This document shows positions 11,349 to 23,440 of a stretch of 64,000 nt of DNA, in pieces. The translations under genes were made by a program, and so were the position numbers. The number at the start of each line of letters is the position of its first letter. Positions within the stretch are counted from its first letter, which is position 1. This DNA comes from Carex sylvatica (lineage: Eukaryota; Streptophyta; Magnoliopsida; Poales; Cyperaceae). The notes under the pieces are model-generated. The model worked only from the letters and a program-made list of their open reading frames with translations. It was not told where the DNA came from and did no database searches. The stretch is from assembly GCA_964058845.1 (NCBI GenBank), contig CAXKVR010000031.1:124001-188000 (forward strand), in the 5' to 3' direction.

Positions 11349-14300
11349 ATGTGTGAGAGGAAGATGGTATTGGAAATGGAGAGGTGGTTAAGTCTTGGTG
11401 TAATTTTTGCATTGGGCAAGTCAAAACGAGTACTCGAATCAGCAACACGGTTGGAGGACATAGTGTATTACTTCCTCTGTTCCGCGTACGCCTTGGTCTC
11501 TATCGTCGCCTTGGTACTCTTTCTTGATTTCTCTCTCTAGTAGTTCTAAATTGAAGGAATCCTGATCGAATTTTAGTCATTTTGTCTTGATTAATTAAGT
11601 TTTCGAGGTTCAGCATTACCAGCTAGTTAGTTAGTGTTAATCTGATGTAATTGATAACTAGACATAATTTCGAGAATTATTTAAACGCCAAGTGAAGAAA
11701 CAATTTAAAGCAGAGTGAGACAAAAGTTCCTTAGATTTTTACCATGAGTTAAATACTTCACCAATTAAGGAGCAGGAACTATATTTGTAAATTGTCGAAA
11801 AGTAGACAATTACTTTTCTCATGTAAACTAATAATCCACCTGTTTGTGTAGCAAGAGTTAAGTATAGTGTTAAGTTATAGATCTCATGATAATGATCAAA
11901 AGGATTGCTGATGAAAATTCATTTGTTAACTTAATTTTTGTTAGATAAATTTTCTTTATATGCCAAGTAAGCTGAAGCAAGTATTTTCATTTATTATTTT
12001 CCCATTGTAATCAGGTTCAACTAATTAGAATCCAAATACGGGTGCCACAATATGGATGGACAACACAAAAGGTCTTTCATCTCATGAATTTTATTGTTAA
12101 TGGAGGTATTATCAAGTGCGCGCATAATTATATTTATCTTCTTTTCGTTTATTATATCATTAACAATTTAACATGTTTACAACATTTTTCTTGCGTGTAG
12201 TACGAGCTGTTGTGTTTGGATTCCATGATGAGGTTTTCCTGTTACGACCGAAAGTAAGAACTTATCTTATTATTGACATTAGAAATCAAATCTTTTTTTA
12301 TTATAGAAATCAATTTTAAATTAATCAAACATAACCTTGTTTAAAGACAATAGTATATAAATTAAATCAGATAGACACTTTTTCATTTAATTGTTTTGAT
12401 TTTTTGTTTACTTATTAGTAAAACCTCTTTATAGGTTATTGCTCTAATCCTACTAGACCTCCCAGGCTTGCTGTTTTTTACTACTTTCACACTCCTGGTA
12501 CTTTTCTGGGCTGAAATATACCACCAGGTAATTACTTAAATACTGACCGCCTTTCTTCTTATAAAAACTGCAACAATGTATATAGTTTGCTGCTGAAATT
12601 TTAAAATGTGCTCTTGAATATTTGTTTTTAGGTAAGGAATCTGCCAACAAAAAAGCTGAGGATTATATATATCATTGTCAATTGTGCTATATATCTAATT
12701 CAGGTAATTGTTGTACAAGATTGAAGATTCTCATCAGTTCAATAACCCTAGAGAAAATTGAGTATTGAAATGCATGCCAGTCAACATCTTTTGAATAGTA
12801 CCAATCAATAATCAAAAGCTCTTAGCTTAATTTATATATCCGTGGAAAAAGTTAGTAAGTTTTACAAATATAATTGAAAATATTGAAACAGGTATGCATA
12901 TGGATATACCTTTCAATAGAAAACAGCGAGACTATAGCATCAGTCGGTAAAGTTTTCATGTCAGGTAATTTTGAATCAGTGTAGTTCCTCTATAGCTTTT
13001 TGTATTAAATAGCATACATAAACCCAACACCATTTTGCATATGGCTTGACTCTGATGTGGCAATTGCTTATTTCATTTTTGTGATTTAATTCTGTGGGCA
13101 GTTATATGTTTTATTGCTGCTCTTGGCTTTCTAATATACGGAGGAAGGTACAAAGTTAATCATTTCCTTGTTCTTAGTGCAATGACAAATAAGAAAATAA
13201 CTGTTCATGATTGATTAATTTCAAAAGAGAAAAAAAATTCCATTTTATTGTTAATTAGGATATTTGTCATGCTTTGGAAATTCCCAATCGAATCAAGGGG
13301 CCGAAGGAAGAAAATTCAAGAGGTGCATTGTTCTTTCTTAATTTCATATTTTATTGTTCTAATAGAAAACATCTTGGAAAGAGAGGGACTCTCTTACAAG
13401 ATCAAGGTGCCATCTAATTTTCTTCTTTTTCCTTTAATGTGTCTGCTCTTAAGTCTTAATAGTGGGTATAATGGAAAAATTATAGCCTACTTGATTTAAC
13501 TGATCCAATGACACACCTTGAGTACTACTATGATATCAGTAGTCCAGTGCTGATTAACACTAATTCAAACTTGCCTCAAATAAGACCCGAAAAATTATAT
13601 ATATATATATTTTTTTTAACACTGCACCAGCTATTTCTCTCCTGTCATTTATCATATATGGGATTGTACAAGATTATTGGCATTCTGAATGCCTATTTAA
13701 TTTAATGTTTTTTTCTTTCGTTTGTTTGTGTCAAGTTCGGTTGTTATTACGTGAACTTAGCAAAAAAAAAAAAAAAAAGCAAAAACCTCATTAATATTCT
13801 GAAATCGGTACAGTATCCTTGCTGATGAAAATTTGGCAATTTGGCAATTTGGCAAGTTGTCAAAAAGTGTAATACTTTTTAGTTTTTGCACACAAATAAA
13901 TTGGTTGGTATCTGCAAATTAACAAGTGCAGGTAGGCTCAGTTACGGCAATTTGTTTCACATGTTTCCTTGTAAGATGTGTTGTGGTGAGTACCTGGTCT
14001 TATTTATGTCCTTCATGTTTCATGTTAAATAAATCAATTAAATCTCTATTAATTGAATGGTGGTTCCCATATTTATTGTTGAAAGAAGTGGAATTATCCA
14101 CCTTCCATTGAATGAAAACCTCATACAGTGTTTATTGGTACCAACAGATTGGTACCAAATACCAAAACAAAAACCTAATGGTATTGAAAAATACCACTAA
14201 AACATCCAAAAACAATCGACAAAAACTGATACATCCAAACAATCTGAAACAGCACATATGTAAAACATACCCTAACATACAAGTATATAATATAACAATG

Positions 14301-15054
14301 CAAATAAGCGTAAAAGACCCTAGAATTTTAAGAAACTGCAACAGTCATTGTAGAGCTACAGCCACTATCAGAATCACTACTTGAAGTTCTGGTTTGCATA
14401 TAAGACGTGTTTGGTTCTTTTTGCACATGGTATGAAATGTTAGATGTAATTCATTAAAAACTGCATTTTATGTAATAAAACATTTGTTTTGTTTAATCGT
14501 GTAGATTGGGGTGTCTGCCTTCAAGTCAAGTCTATGCTTAGATGTTCTGAATCATCTAATTCTAGATCTCTTCTTTTACTTGGTATTTTTTTAATCTCAT
14601 TTTCAATTATTATTATTCAAAATGGCAATCAAAAGCCTAATTTGTAATCAGCTAGAATTCATCTCTTCTACTTTGCTCCAACTTTTAGAGATATCTTATA
14701 CTTCATGAGAAAGTGCAAAACATTGTATGCGCTAAATTATTTTTCCAAAAGGTACTGAATATTACACTTATTTCTTACTCAACAATACTTAATAGGGAAG
14801 CGAGGGATATATAGGAGAGAGATATGGGTACACATACTTTCTAATATTTTTTTTATCACAAATGAAAAGAATTAATAAGAAGTACTAGGCTCCTTATTTG
14901 CTGGTTATGAGTGTTTAGAATTCTACAAAATTTTATTCAAAAACTTGTATGATATTTTCAGGTAACAGAAATACTTGCATCAGCTCTGGTTCTTTATATA
15001 CTGCGAAAGCTTCCAACAAAGAGAATCTCCGGACAATATCATCCAATTAGCTAA
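11349..15054 (+). CDS. TOM1/TOM3-family (THH1-like) multipass membrane protein, complete
   Basis: Eleven exons: 11349-11513, 12015-12105, 12201-12253, 12435-12527, 12632-12703, 12892-12964, 13102-13147, 13259-13322, 13932-13985, 14505-14582, 14962-15054. All have GT-AG borders and phases that sum to 882 nt (293 aa). Diagnostic blocks are [88 protein letters not shown] and the C-terminus [17 protein letters not shown]. Family members have about seven transmembrane helices, are reported at the tonoplast, and were named as host factors needed for tobamovirus multiplication; their ordinary cellular role is less clear. Length and C-terminus match the family. The N-terminus is divergent, and in-frame ATGs at 11364 and 11376 are also possible starts. 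The intron between exons 9 and 10 is about 520 bp with no recognisable insertion. Confidence 0.93.
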
Positions 15055-15742
15055 AAGTAGAATTCCTCAGCCAAATGTTGCATGACTTATAAATATATTA
15101 GTTCGAGGAACAATTATTTTGTTTTTGTTTTCTTCCTGAATTCAGTGAAGGTATTTGAAAGGTATATATTTGGCTCGTTTGATGTGCAAGAAAAGTGAAG
15201 AGTCTTACAAGTACAGCAAACTTTTATCTTAGTTTCAAGAGATTTTGTTTTTTCATAGAGATGCTTATGTTTGTTATTCTTGACATGTCTGATATGTTAG
15301 AATCTAAGTTGTTGGAAAGGAAAACAGCTATGGTCAGACTTGAGTTGCTTTCAAGATAAACCATATATACAAACTATTCAGTTGAAATATTTAAAAAACT
15401 GGTAGCATGCATTCAGAATTTTATTTCTAGTAAAAGGCAGAAAAATAATTGGGTGCAAATGTATAAGAAGATCAATCTGTCAATACAAGGTACTTTTACA
15501 TCTTGTTTCAACAGCAATTATACTTGTATAAATCATCAAACATGTTATAATAAATTACCTTGAGCACGTAATGTACAAGTGAGACTATGATGCTATGCAT
15601 AACGTAGTTTGGTCCCTACTAAAGATCAATACCTCCGTTTTGAAAGTTCAAATAGTCAATATTAACCGTTCAACATGATCTTCATATGAAAATGTACTTG
15701 TAAATCAAATTTTATATTTTTTATAATTCTTGTACTATTTTT
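15055..15742. other. 3' flank of the TOM1-like gene
   Basis: AT-rich DNA with no gene-like frame. It presumably holds the 3' UTR and polyadenylation region of the gene ending at 15054, then intergenic DNA. Confidence 0.5.
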
Positions 15743-16421
15743 CATAGAAGGAAATATCGGCCGATACCGATCCAGATCGATCGATACGTATCGGCCGGGA
15801 CCGATCCGATACTGGTTCGATACTCGCGGATTTTGTGTTTTTCGTCCAATTTCTGTCATTCTAGTCATTATTTATCTGAAAACTTAAACTCGTAATTAAT
15901 TAAATAGAGTATAAACTATGCACATGCTGAAAACTCGTCACATTCCTTGATTAAATAGAGTATCAACTATGAACCCGTGATTGGTAAAATAGTGTATCAA
16001 CTATATATACATATGGATATGAAGATATTAATAATCCTTCATTTGGGTCTACAATGTCTTTTTTTTTTTTTGTTCCGGACAACAATATCTCCATTTTTAT
16101 CATAATACAGACGACGATGAAATGATCCAGCCAGTACAACATAGTTTCTGGCAGTTAATGAGTGTGTTTATAGTTTTAATGCTTGTATTATATTGTATTA
16201 GTGGATTATATGATTGTAATCATTTAGCTAAACATAAATTATTAACAAATTATTTTTTTTTATCAATTTGTTTCTATTTTTTTAGTGTAAAATAAGTTTT
16301 TGACCAAAAAATCTGATTTTTCGATCCGAATCGGCCGATACCGGCCGATACACCGATCCCAAATTGGTATCGGCCGGGACCGATGCCGATCCCAATCCCA
16401 ATACCGATATTTCCTTCTATG
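15743..16421. mobile_element. MITE, copy 1 of a family with CATAGAAGGAAATATCGG ends
   Basis: The first and last 18 bases (15743-15760 and 16404-16421) are perfect inverted copies of CATAGAAGGAAATATCGG. Inside each arm are degenerate CGGCCGATACCGATCC-type short repeats, and an AT-rich core holds TATATTGTATTAGTG. There is no coding frame. A sister copy lies at 45797-46342 with the same ends and the same core text, which confirms a dispersed element. Confidence 0.85.
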
Positions 16422-16690
16422 CTATTTTTTTTAAAAGATAGAAAATCACTTGTCTAGAAATTCAAGACCATTAATTCAAAAGTAGTAATTTTCTACCTAT
16501 CTAAAAAGTTATTCTAAAATTTTTAAAAATAATATAAAATTTAGTCATCAAGTATATTTTTAAAAATGAATATCGTGTTGCACGATTTAAATAAACTATT
16601 TAAATTTTAAAATAAATATTTTGATTTATAGTATAGACCACTCTGCTCCATGCATAGTACCATAGTCTAAGAGAATCTTTAATTCATAAA
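16422..16690. other. AT-rich spacer
   Basis: No gene or repeat structure is recognised between the MITE and the inverted sequence that begins near 16690. Confidence 0.5.
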
Positions 16691-17819
16691 AAAATATTAT
16701 AAAACAATAGAGAAAAAGAGAAATAATACATTGGAATTTCCATGTATAAATGGATCGGTAAAAGTCTCTCTGATTCAAACTTGGAGCGGAAATATTTTTA
16801 CCGATCTGAAGGGTTACAGTGCAGTATATTGATTTTGACTGTATTACAGCAAAATAAAACTAAATCATAATCGTTAATTTTATTTATTAAACGGTACATA
16901 TTAGATAGTCTATTTAACTCTTCTGATTACATCTGACGCAGTAAAAATTTTCAGAAGAATAAAATAGTCAATCATCTCTTTCTTAATTTCTTACCCTCCG
17001 TCTCCTGCTTCGCTTGTCGTTTCTCTCTGGTCCTTACCGCCTCCACCTCGTTCACAACAGTGAGGTCACGCATTTCCTCCTGAGCACCATCATCAATCGC
17101 GTATACGACGTCTCTCTCCCTCTCCTGAGCATCCAAACGCGATTTCCTCCCCAAGCCCACCATATAGGCGACTTCTTCCCACTCCTAGCAGGCCTCCAGC
17201 GCCTCTCCTCCATCCACAGTTCCGCGCCTATGTTAGCTGTGCACGACGCTAGAAGCTGACTATCACTGACGAGGCAGGAAAAACATGATTTTCCATCGAG
17301 GCTTGCAAATCACAGTATTCCTTCTCTCTTATTTTGTTTCTTACTCTTGCCGGGTTTGCAACCCGGTAAGCTTAAGGACTGATTTCTCTTGTGTGCTAAA
17401 ATGTTGGTGACTATTGGTTAGGTCTTTTTGCATGTGAAACTGAAATCTGAATTTGAAACTGTATTTCTTTTCTTTCTGTTGAGCCCGGCCTTCTGTTTCC
17501 TTGAGCTGTGGTAGTACTACCCCTCCCTATTTGGGTTTAATTGTAACTAGTACCAGTTTGATATCAGTTTTTTGGTTACTGTTACAACCGATACAAGGGT
17601 ATTTTGAGTACTGGTACGGACATGTGAGGACAGGGACCATTTTATCATGTTTTATCACTCCCTCGACTGAGCACCAGACGGACCTCTCACACTCATATGA
17701 GAGATTGCTAGATTCAGGTATAAGTTCCTTAATCTTAGGTGATTGAAGATTCAATTTGTAACAATGGCAGACTAACACTATAAAGTAGTCCTGATCAATT
17801 CTAACCCTTCTTGTTGCAA

Positions 17820-17945
17820 ATAAGTATGAATTGAGCGTTTGTTACCTGATTGAGGCTTGTGTTATTAGAACTTCATGTAGGGAATGAGCGTTGCAACCTC
17901 CTCTCATGATTGAGGCTTGTATTATTAAAACTTTATATGCAGGAT
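17820..17945 (+). repeat. Two-copy short tandem repeat
   Basis: TTGAGCGTTTGTTACCTGAT with the following GATTGAGGCTTGTGTTATTA is repeated about 65 bases later in altered form (ATGAGCGTTGCAACCTCCTC, then GATTGAGGCTTGTATTATTA). It is a small degenerate duplication with no coding meaning seen. Confidence 0.55.
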
Positions 17946-18640
17946 TTGTTTTAGACTCTTTCCTTGCATATTATTTTTTAGCATTTTCTTAAGTTGATAT
18001 TTTAGCTTGGATGCTATATAACTGGCTAATCCCGTCAAGAGGGGCACCAAGGCTGCAAAGGACCAGAAGGATGTGAACAATAAAAATTGATACAAAAAAG
18101 GAAGGATGTGAATCCCTTAAGATAGTTCATATTTTTTATAAAGAGTTATAGCTTTTGTTAGTTTCTCTTTTGAATCTCTTTAACTTGCATCTGCACTTTA
18201 ACTAAACAAAATAAGCAAAAAAATATATAATGTAAATATTAGGGGTCTACTTGCATTTTTTCATTTTCTTGTCAGATTCACTTTACACCAACAGCTCAAC
18301 AAGAGAACAATGAGTTCCAGGAGAGAACAATGATACAGGACTCCGGTACAGCTTCATACCCCAATCAATATATTTCACTTAGAAGCAATACTGCATCTCA
18401 GCATCTGCACTTTAAGTTAGAAGCAAGTGTTTCTCTTTTGAATCTCTTTAACTTGCATCTGCACTTTAAGTTAGAAGTACTTTTAATGTAATATTAATCT
18501 AGATTCATGTTTTCTTATGAATGTAGCTAAGTAGGCTGATTTCTTTCTTGTCAGAAGTAATAGGATAGGGGCTAGGATCCACGTACTGGTATTTTATGAT
18601 CAACTTCTGTAATTTCTGAAATGACAACCATACTAAGAAA

Positions 18641-18860
18641 ATGGCAGCAATAGCATTAACCGAAAATCAGGACCTATTGGAATGGAGGTGGACTGTACAT
18701 GGTGAATACACAGCATCTTTAGTCTACAAGCTAATGGTGTCAGGGGGCAGAACAAGATGGGGATACAATGAAATTTGGAAGGGGAGGGCACCATCAAAGG
18801 TAAAGATTTTGAAGCAACAGCTCTCCACGAGCTCGAGGGTGCCTTGTCAAGGGTAAGTCG
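18641..18860 (+). pseudogene. LINE zinc-binding (zf-RVT) fragment
   Basis: The translation reads ENQDLLEWRWTVHGEYTASL, then VYKLMVSGGRTRWGYNEIWK and GRAPSKVKIL. This is the block that precedes and enters the zf-RVT domain of plant LINE reverse transcriptases. It breaks off after about 60 residues, with no RNase H and no poly(A). It is a truncated remnant inside the candidate gene-capturing element. Confidence 0.6.
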
Positions 18861-19190
18861 TATCCCGACCTGGCAAAATCTATGTTACTTTACCTGGCAG
18901 AACCAAACCAAATCAGTGTTTCAATCATAAGTCTGAGTTAATTTTCTATAAATAACCTGAATTATGAACCTGATGACTCATGTTATTGGGTTCAGTTATG
19001 GGCAGGCTTTACTGTACCTGTTCAGTTTGGTACTGATAAGCCTGGATCCAGTATGGACTTTTACCATTGCATTATTGGAATCTGAGATTGCATTTCTTTC
19101 ATATGGTGCATTCTTCCCTAATAGTAAAGGCTTGACAGGTACCCATCTGAAACATAATTAACTGAAAGACCTTTTTTTGGTTTTTTCCAG

Positions 19191-19566
19191 ACAAATGGAA
19201 GGACACGAATTTGTTTTAGAGATGCTTGCTACAGGTTGGCTAATGACTCAAGGTGGCTACTGGATGAAAGCAATAATGAATTACTTGAATTTCATTTTAA
19301 CCCATCCTTAAATCCCAGTTCGAGGTATCATAAGCATTATCTTTTTTGTATCCATTTCTCAGTATTTCACAGTACTGATGTGCCATCGGTCTTTAATTTA
19401 ATTATGTATTGCTAACTTCAGGGCATACAAAGCAGAGCCAGTGGAGAAGGAGACTAATGTCTTAGACAGAGCAATTGTGAATTTAATGTTCAACCCTCCA
19501 TGCACCGAGCCTGAAGAAACATGGGCTCCACATGATTTTCGTACAAAAAGAATTAAACGTATGTAA
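19191..19566 (+). pseudogene. LNK1/LNK2-like C-terminal fragment, two exons
   Basis: Exon A (19191-19324) follows TTTTTTCCAG and reads TNGRTRICFRDACYRLANDS. Exon B (19422 to 19558 or 19566) reads AYKAEPVEKETNVLDRAIVN then LMFNPP. They join in phase across a GT-AG intron. The pairing of 'R.R.C.RDA.YRLA' with 'ET...DRAI..L.F..P' is the conserved C-terminal signature of LNK proteins, plant-specific transcriptional coactivators of the circadian clock that bind REVEILLE factors. I find no N-terminal LNK exons upstream, where a LINE scrap lies instead. It is therefore a fragment, probably captured or left by decay. The frame may stop at TAA 19564-19566 or splice onward at C|GTATGT. Confidence 0.6.
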
Positions 19567-21047
19567 TATGCTACTATGTAGATGGACTATGTCTACCTAA
19601 TATTAAACGAACTCCAAGCTACATGCATTTGTTAGGAAGATCTAGCTAAATTTTGATAGTCAGTAGTCATTTCAGGCTTTTTTTTTCTGAAAAGAATCAG
19701 TTAATTTGGCTGCATATTATAATATTTTTAATAGAAAATTTAATAGGATTGATTTTTTTGCAAATTATTGATATTCAAGATATGTTATTAAGCATTAGAA
19801 AAATTGATGGAAGTAGATATGAAGGATTGAAGTGCTGATTTTCTTGTTGGTTATGTGGTTAATCTTTTGCCTTACTGGAATGCACTTGCTGTCAGTTTAT
19901 ATTCAATTTTTCTTTTGCACTGCTTGAATCACAATCACATACTTTCCTTTTATATTCACGTTGTCTCATTAATACTTTCTTATACTTTAATGACAAAAGG
20001 AGCATTTAATATCATGAAACACATAAATAGTATTTTTTATTTATTTTTTAAGAAGAAGAAGAAAACACATAAATAGTATGGATACAGGCTTCTGACCACA
20101 ATGAAGATGTATGAGATCCAACACTGGCAATTTAAAACCAAAACTAAATAGATTTTTAGAAACTTACAAGAAAACTTCCAAATAATCATATAGCTAAACG
20201 TAAATTATATTACAATTGAGAATAATCATACTACAAATGAAACAATATAATAATTGATTTCAATGAGCATCCAAAATATAGAAATACATGTGGCAAACCA
20301 ACACTGCCCCTTTCCTGTTCCAACATGATGACAATATATTATTCCAATATATCGAGCGGCCATAGCTGGCGCCACTTGGCAATCTCATCTTCACTCTGGA
20401 GCTTTCTTACCCCTCCATAGAATCCGTCTGTCTCGTTACCTTTCTCTCGGTACGGCTGTCATAGCTAATTTCAGCATCATCGCATGAAAGCATGAATCCA
20501 ACATGACCATGATACAATTAACAATTTGAAAAAAAAGCAAGGTAATTAAATAAACTCCAGATAAAAGTTGTATAAATTTAAAACAATAAAGCATGAATTA
20601 GACACTTCTCTATAAAAAAATATCAAAGGTAGAACCTTTGGAATCCATGTCGATAATTATCAAAGAAACGCATCAATCAACTTGTTCTTAAGTTGCAAAA
20701 CCATAGTAAAAAATAAACAATAATCTACAAAAGAAACCCTAACAAAAACAGAAATTTCCAAAATGATCCCTAGTACCTCTCTATTGTATACCTGTGCAGG
20801 GAACCAAAACTTGCCACTCTCCAGCGAGAGGTACCAAGACATGACCGAATCATCTGGTACCAAAATATTTGTACTATGATTGATGATAATATTAAATCCA
20901 GGAGATGCAATTGATAAAATCTTGGATGTACAATGTACAATTGTATTTATTCTTTTCAACAAATACAAAAAGAATAATCTTAAAACATAAGGTGTAGCAC
21001 AGAAGCCACTATGCTATGGGATTGAAAAAAATTTAACTATGAACCAA
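19567..21047. other. AT-rich DNA, no gene recognised
   Basis: Only short frames are present. A minus-strand frame at 20660-20968 has no family resemblance I can name. The segment lies inside the candidate gene-capturing element. Confidence 0.4.
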
Positions 21048-21625
21048 GGTTCTAAATAGCGTTTATAGCGGTATAGTGGGGAGACAAAAAAAAAGCTTTA
21101 GCGAATAGCGGAACTATAGCGAAAGCTATTATAAATAGCGTTTTTTTTATTTCAAAAATTATATTTTACATTTCTATTAATAGTAAAAATGTCTCATCAA
21201 GAAAAAAAAATACCAAATTAATTAAGAAGTTCTAATATTCATATTAAACCAATACAAAGTTCAAATTGTCATTCAAAATATCCCTAATTCAAAAACTATC
21301 GATATATTTTATATTCAAAATATACCACTACCATATATTAATGCATGATAAAAAAATTTAATTGATATAGCGGTATAGCCCGCACATGTTCCATTGTATT
21401 GATATAGCTTGATAAAGTAAAAAAAACCAATCTAGACATTAAGGCCCATTAAAATTGCAAAATCATGTTTTCAGAAGAAAAAAAAATGCAAAATCATAAC
21501 CCATGTAGCATAGCGGACCGCTATTGTCGCTACGCGCTATAGCAACCGTAGCTTGATTAGTGCAGTTTTAGCCCGTAGCTTAGCTTTCTGGGTCCAAAAC
21601 CACTATAGCTAGCTATTTAGAAGCT
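21048..21625. mobile_element. MITE with 'TTCTAAATAGC' ends, copy A
   Basis: It starts GGTTCTAAATAGCG and ends with the inverse, AGCTATTTAGAAGC. Near each end are clustered AATAGCG/ATAGCGG motifs (for example GCGGAACTATAGCGAAAGC), and the middle is AT-rich. Copy B at 24332-24968 has the same ends, the same subterminal TATAGCGGAAGCTATT-like block and the same middle text (ATTCAAAATATC). The short inverted ends suggest an hAT-type non-autonomous element. Confidence 0.75.
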
Positions 21626-21771
21626 TGCTATGAACCATAAATGAAATTCTTCAACCCAGAAGCATGGCACCATGACCTAAACAAAAATACTTGGATAAAC
21701 AAAAATTAATTAGAGCCAAAACAATAGACTAAACACACTGTAGCACCAGAACAGATGTATTATAGACTTGG

Positions 21772-22003
21772 GTGCATTTGAATGAAACAAAGAATAGCTC
21801 GGAATAGCTCGCTAACCCCAAATTCAGAATAGCCGCTAACTCAACATTTCATAGGAATAGCGGAATAACAGCTAACTCGAGCTATTCCTTGTGTTGAGAA
21901 TAGCGTTTTTTTCACCCAAACGTGAAATAGTAAGAATAGTTCGCTAGGAATAGCAGCTATTCCTGGATTAGCGCTATTCTCGTGTCACCCAAACGTACAG
22001 AGA
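21772..22003. mobile_element. Small fold-back element rich in GAATAGC/GCTATTC
   Basis: The left part carries GAATAGCTCGGAATAGCTCG and the right part its inverse sense (CAGCTATTCCTGGATTAGCG). The outer edges resemble inverted TTGGGTG / CACCCAA. Internal CACCCAAACGT occurs twice. It looks like a second, shorter MITE family, with no coding sequence. Confidence 0.45.
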
Positions 22004-22259
22004 ACTCAAATCTAAGAAATTGTGATGAAAAATGATGACACCATGAACCCAAGGCTCTGACCCACGAGAAACCATATAAAGACACTCTCTGTACTGAAAC
22101 CAAACTCAAAACCATGTCATCTTAAGAAGTAATATTCACTACCTGACCAAGATCAAAATGAAGACCAAAGTAACTTGATCTTTCAAAAGGATCAAATCCT
22201 ACAAACTAACAAATAAAACATAAAAAATAACTTTGTAAGGTAACATAAAGTAAAGAATT

Positions 22260-22520
22260 TACATATATGTGCAAAATACTTAATTCTCGTGACCTTGTAA
22301 TTGGTAGCTCCGCCACTGACAACACGTGCATGGTCATGCTCAAAAGGCTCCAATGTAACCTGCTCTATTGGCTTCAACTGCTCAGCCTGCAGCTTCTTCA
22401 CTTCATTTGCAAACACTACCTATGCTGGCACAGTCGAATTGAGTCAATTTGGTACAGCTTCTTCACCAGCTTCAGTATCATTCTCGTTCAAAATATATCT
22501 CTGCAAGGTCCAAGGGGAAC
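22260..22520 (-). pseudogene. Unidentified gene fragment with in-frame stops
   Basis: Read leftward, the best frame gives NDTEAGEEAVPN, a stop, LNSTVPA, a stop, then [20 protein letters not shown] and [20 protein letters not shown]. The composition (charged, helical, no low-complexity drift) looks like real protein sequence, but two stops interrupt it. I do not recognise the family. It sits about 300 bases beyond an IPP-isomerase exon on the same strand, but it is not part of that enzyme as I know it. That suggests scraps from different genes placed side by side. Confidence 0.45.
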
Positions 22521-22810
22521 TATTAACAATGAACAATCTGACCTCCCAAAAGCCTATTAATATAAGTAGAACTTGGTGACAAAACACCAACAACGAAGTA
22601 CAGAACGAAGTAATAACTTGAAATTATGCCTATAGAAAATCTTTATGGTGGAGCAGACAATGTTATGCACTAATGATCCAATAAGATTCTCAGCCTGTTT
22701 AGAATTTTTATTTAATTTGCCATTTTCTTTATGCTATTACAAAATATAATACCCTGAGGTGTTGGAATGGTACAAAAGGAACTTTCAAATTACATAATCA
22801 AGGAATTTAC

Positions 22811-22913
22811 CGAGAAAGTTCTCATCTATGAGCAAAGATTCATGGTAGAGAGGATGGCTGCAGCATGGATTTGTCCAAACAGAAGGAAATGTTACATTTG
22901 TTGCTGATCTTTC
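22811..22913 (-). pseudogene. Isopentenyl-diphosphate isomerase (IDI) exon fragment
   Basis: A single exon bounded by TTTTCAG and CTCG|GTAAAT reads ERSATNVTFPSVWTNPCCSH, then PLYHESLLIDENFLG. This is the core of type I IPP isomerase, which interconverts IPP and DMAPP in isoprenoid synthesis. It includes the active-site cysteine region (TNPCCSHP; TNTCCSHP in most plants). None of the flanking exons are present (upstream 'LLLQ', downstream 'VRNAAQRKL', the Nudix Glu motif), so it cannot make an enzyme. It is an orphan exon inside the candidate gene-capturing element. Confidence 0.75.
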
Positions 22914-23029
22914 CTGAAAACGATATTAGGAGAATGGCTAATCAATGCTCCTAAAGGATCAGCTTTAGAAAAGAGAAAAACGACAAGATATGCACTAAAG
23001 ATTAGAAACTGGAAAAGAGTTCACTGCAT

Positions 23030-23440
23030 TTGTTGGGCCGGTTCGTGTACTCGCTACATTGTCTAGATTAGCAGGGCAACTCGCTTCTTCTTCGATGGTG
23101 GCTGAGAACTGGAGTCTCTAAGGGCGAGGCGTGCTTCTAGGTCTGCAGGAGTGAGGCGAGGGTGGGTATTATCTCTCCGCCATGGCTACTTCAAGATTGG
23201 GGTTTGAGGAAATAGGTGATCCACCATGGCTATTGGGCTTCCGATCAGAGAATTGGTGTTCCGCCAAGGCTATTGGACTACTTCAAATTGTTTCGCGTTT
23301 TGGTCGGAGAATTGGTGTTCCGATCAGATGGAGCGGCGAGAAAGAAGAGTGAAGGAGAAGAGAGATCTAAAGATGTTTTATTTTCTCCATAAGACAGATA
23401 TAACGAAAAAGACTATTTTACCTCTAAACAATTGAAAGAG
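23030..23440 (-). other. Less AT-rich leader-like stretch with short internal repeats
   Basis: The segment is richer in G+C than its surroundings. It repeats GAATTGGTGTTCCG and CCA(T/A)GGCTATTGG two to three times. Read leftward it has a CT-rich start, as plant 5' leaders do, and points toward the IDI exon. I see no certain start codon. Confidence 0.3.

Noticed and set aside
17014..17259. Open frame in the less AT-rich, CT-rich patch near the left inverted end
   Set aside because: It has no recognisable motif and a competing frame on the other strand. It is better read as leader-like non-coding DNA.
18273..18342. A possible upstream exon of the LNK-like fragment (after TTTCTTGTCAG, before CCG|GTACAG)
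   Set aside because: In the only phase that would join exon A of the LNK fragment it contains a stop codon.
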